From NCBI RefSeq assembly GCF_014646275.1, contig NZ_BMND01000029.1:1-64000 (forward strand): a DNA stretch of 64,000 bases. Direction: 5' to 3'. The stretch is from Streptomyces kronopolitis (GTDB taxonomy: Bacteria; Actinomycetota; Actinomycetes; Streptomycetales; Streptomycetaceae). Of this stretch, positions 62,073 to 64,000 are shown piece by piece. Every line of letters begins with the position of its first letter. The stretch's first letter is position 1. The translations under genes were made by a program, and so were the position numbers. The notes below the pieces were generated by a model. That model was given only the letters and a program-made list of their open reading frames with translations, was not told the DNA's origin and did not search any database.

Positions 62073-63869
62073 TCAGCGCATCCGCGTGGCCCACTCCCGT
62101 ACCTTCTTGATCCGCTCGGTCAGCTGCCCGGCGGTGGCCTCCGCGCTCGGCGGGCCGCCGCACACCCGGCGCAGCTCGGTGTGGATCACGCCGTGCGGCT
62201 TCCCGCTCTGGTGGACATAGGCGCCGACCAGCGTGTTCAGCTGCTTCCTCAGCTCCAGCAGCTCCTTGTGCGTGACCACCGGCCGCCGCTCGGCCGGCAG
62301 CTCCAGCAGGTCGGCCTCCTCGTCGGGCCGCTTCTTGCTGTGCGCGATCTGCCGGGCCTGCCGCTTTTGCAGCAGCATCTGCACCTGGTCGGGCTCCAGC
62401 AGCCCGGGGATGCCGAGGTAGTCCTGCTCCTCCTCGCTGCCGGAGTGGGCCTGCATCCCGAACTCGGCACCGTCGTAGAGCACCCGGTCGAAGACCGCCT
62501 CCGACTCCAGCGCCTCGAACGAGAACTGCTCCTGCTCACCGGTGTCCTCGTCCTGCTCCTTGTTCGCCTCGTCCATCTCCTTCTCGGACTCGGCGTAGGG
62601 GTCCTCCTCCCCGTCCTTCTTCGGCTTGTCGAGGACGTGGTCGCGCTCGACCTCCATCTCGTTGGCGAAGCCGAGCAGCATCGGGACGGTGGGCAGGAAG
62701 ACCGAGGCGGTCTCGCCGCGTTTGCGGGAGCGCACGAAGCGGCCGACGGCCTGGGCGAAGAACAGCGGGGTCGAGATGGTGGTGGCGTACACCCCGACCG
62801 CCAGCCGCGGCACGTCGACGCCCTCGGACACCATCCGGACCGCGACCATCCAGCGGTCGTGCGAGTGTGCGAAGTCGTCGATGCGCTGGGAGGCGCCGGA
62901 GTCGTCGGACAGCACCAGGGTGGCGCCCTCGCCGGTGATCTCCCGGATCAGCTTGGCGTAGGCCCGCGCCTGCTCCTGGTCGGAGGCGATCACCAGGGCC
63001 CCGGCGTCCGGGATGGACTTGCGGACCTCGCTCAGCCGGTGGTCGGCGGCGCGCAGCACATTGGGCATCCACTCGCCGCGCGGGTCCAGCGCGGTGCGCC
63101 AGGCCTGCGAGACCGCGTCCTTGGTCATCGGCTCGCCGAGCCGGGCCGCGATCTCGTCGCCCGCCTTCGTCCGCCAGCGCATGTTGCCGCTGTAGGAGAG
63201 GAAGATGACCGGCCGGACGACGCCGTCGCCGAGCGCGTTGCCGTAGCCGTAGGTGTAGTCGGCGGAGGAGCGCCGGATGCCGTCGTTCCCCTCCTCGTAC
63301 GTCACGAACGGGATCGGGTTGGTGTCGGACCGGAAAGGCGTACCGGTCAGCGCGAGCCGCCGGGTGGCGGGCTCGAACGCCTCCAGGCAGGCCTCGCCCC
63401 ACGACTTCGAGTCGCCGGCGTGGTGGATCTCGTCGAGGATCACCAGCGTCTTGCGCTGCTCGATGCGGTTGCGGTGCAGCATCGGCCGCACGCCCACACC
63501 GGCGTAGGTGATCGCGACGCCGTGGTACTCGCGGCCCAGCGGCCCCGCGCTGTACTCGGGGTCGAGCTTGATCCCTATCCGGGCCGCCGCCTCCGCCCAC
63601 TGCTTCTTCAGATGCTCGGTCGGCGCGACGACCGTCACCTGCTGCACGACGTGGTGGTGCAGCAGCCACGACGCGAGCGTGAGCGCGAACGTCGTCTTGC
63701 CGGCTCCCGGCGTCGCGACGGCGAGGAAGTCTCTCGGCTGCGTCTCGATGTAGCGGTCCATGGCCGCCTGCTGCCAGGCGCGCAGCTTGTTCGCGGTACC
63801 CCAAGGGGCCCGTCCCGGAAAGGCCGGGGACAGGTGATGGTTATTGGTGGCGCTGGTGGTGGTAGTCAC
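62073..63869 (-). CDS. Superfamily 2 DEAD/DEAH-box helicase
   Basis: This 598-residue helicase has Walker A ATPGAGKTTFAL, the DEAH-type box VILDEIHHAGD, motif III LTGTPFRSD and motif VI AQAVGRFVRSRKRGE. The C-terminal region holds an acidic, low-complexity segment (around residues 430-470) and a KKRPDEEADLLEL tail region. The family includes UvsW/XPB-like helicases; DNA repair or RNA remodelling roles are unproven. The GTG start (VTTTTSATNN) opens after a short spacer. Confidence 0.85.
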   Translation of the reverse strand: MTTTTSATNNHHLSPAFPGRAPWGTANKLRAWQQAAMDRYIETQPRDFLAVATPGAGKTTFALTLASWLLHHHVVQQVTVVAPTEHLKKQWAEAAARIGIKLDPEYSAGPLGREYHGVAITYAGVGVRPMLHRNRIEQRKTLVILDEIHHAGDSKSWGEACLEAFEPATRRLALTGTPFRSDTNPIPFVTYEEGNDGIRRSSADYTYGYGNALGDGVVRPVIFLSYSGNMRWRTKAGDEIAARLGEPMTKDAVSQAWRTALDPRGEWMPNVLRAADHRLSEVRKSIPDAGALVIASDQEQARAYAKLIREITGEGATLVLSDDSGASQRIDDFAHSHDRWMVAVRMVSEGVDVPRLAVGVYATTISTPLFFAQAVGRFVRSRKRGETASVFLPTVPMLLGFANEMEVERDHVLDKPKKDGEEDPYAESEKEMDEANKEQDEDTGEQEQFSFEALESEAVFDRVLYDGAEFGMQAHSGSEEEQDYLGIPGLLEPDQVQMLLQKRQARQIAHSKKRPDEEADLLELPAERRPVVTHKELLELRKQLNTLVGAYVHQSGKPHGVIHTELRRVCGGPPSAEATAGQLTERIKKVREWATRMR

Positions 63870-64000
63870 GGTCTCCGTCGGCTGAGGTCGGCGATCGGCA
63901 ACCGCGTCAGCCTACCGGTGCGCCGGTTCACGCTCCGGGGGTACCGCACCGGGTCACCCCGGGGTGGGACCGAGGTCACATCTGTGTGCGGGTGGACGGG

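Overview
The window is high-GC DNA (long open frames on both strands, GTG starts, GGAGG-type ribosome sites) from a streptomycete chromosome. The strongest pointers are an SsgA-family sporulation protein, DasR-type operators at N-acetylglucosamine PTS genes, a class E sortase, CysO/CysM/Mec-type cysteine biosynthesis and many actinobacterial DUF families. It looks like core chromosome: there are no insertion sequences, no phage module, no rRNA and no CRISPR array. I cannot name the species.

Layout. 1-6.2 kb: a YidC paralogue running off the left edge, a small membrane protein, an acyl-CoA ligase and two secreted proteins (DUF4142, DUF1996). 6.2-13 kb: a PucR-type regulator, a three-gene redox cassette (NOX/FRE-like haem membrane protein, NuoF-ferredoxin fusion, Yx(FWY)xxD lipoprotein) and a DUF3311/solute-symporter pair. 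13-20.2 kb: sortase E, DUF445, an SGNH hydrolase, a DUF1707 protein and a three-gene ABC-2 exporter. 20.4-28.4 kb: a class A penicillin-binding protein, a Gdx/SugE exporter, a GroES-like protein, DUF3618, a Bcp peroxidase, an orphan histidine kinase coupled to a secreted protein, and an MHS-type MFS transporter.

28.4-41.6 kb: two tandem HNH proteins built from a repeated module, an unusual tRNA-Leu(UAG), rdgB, rph, the nagF/nagE1/nagE2 PTS genes under DasR sites, an MBL hydrolase, cysM-cysO behind a cysteine-rich leader peptide, the JAMM protease mec, an amino-acid permease, and the overlapping clpS/DUF2017 pair. The order mec-cysO-cysM-MBL-rph-rdgB matches the mycobacterial locus, with the nag genes inserted between the MBL gene and rph.

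41.7-64 kb: pncB and pncA (NAD salvage), a secreted M6 metalloprotease, a small membrane protein behind an iron-box-like site, two Pro/Gln-rich RDD proteins, an SsgG-like protein, a flavin disulfide reductase lacking the usual catalytic His, a membrane L7/L12-like protein, a GlcD-type FAD oxidase, hppD with a divergent Lrp/AsnC regulator, a four-gene OpuC-type betaine/choline ABC importer, an S16 (Lon-like) protease, an IclR regulator and a superfamily 2 helicase.
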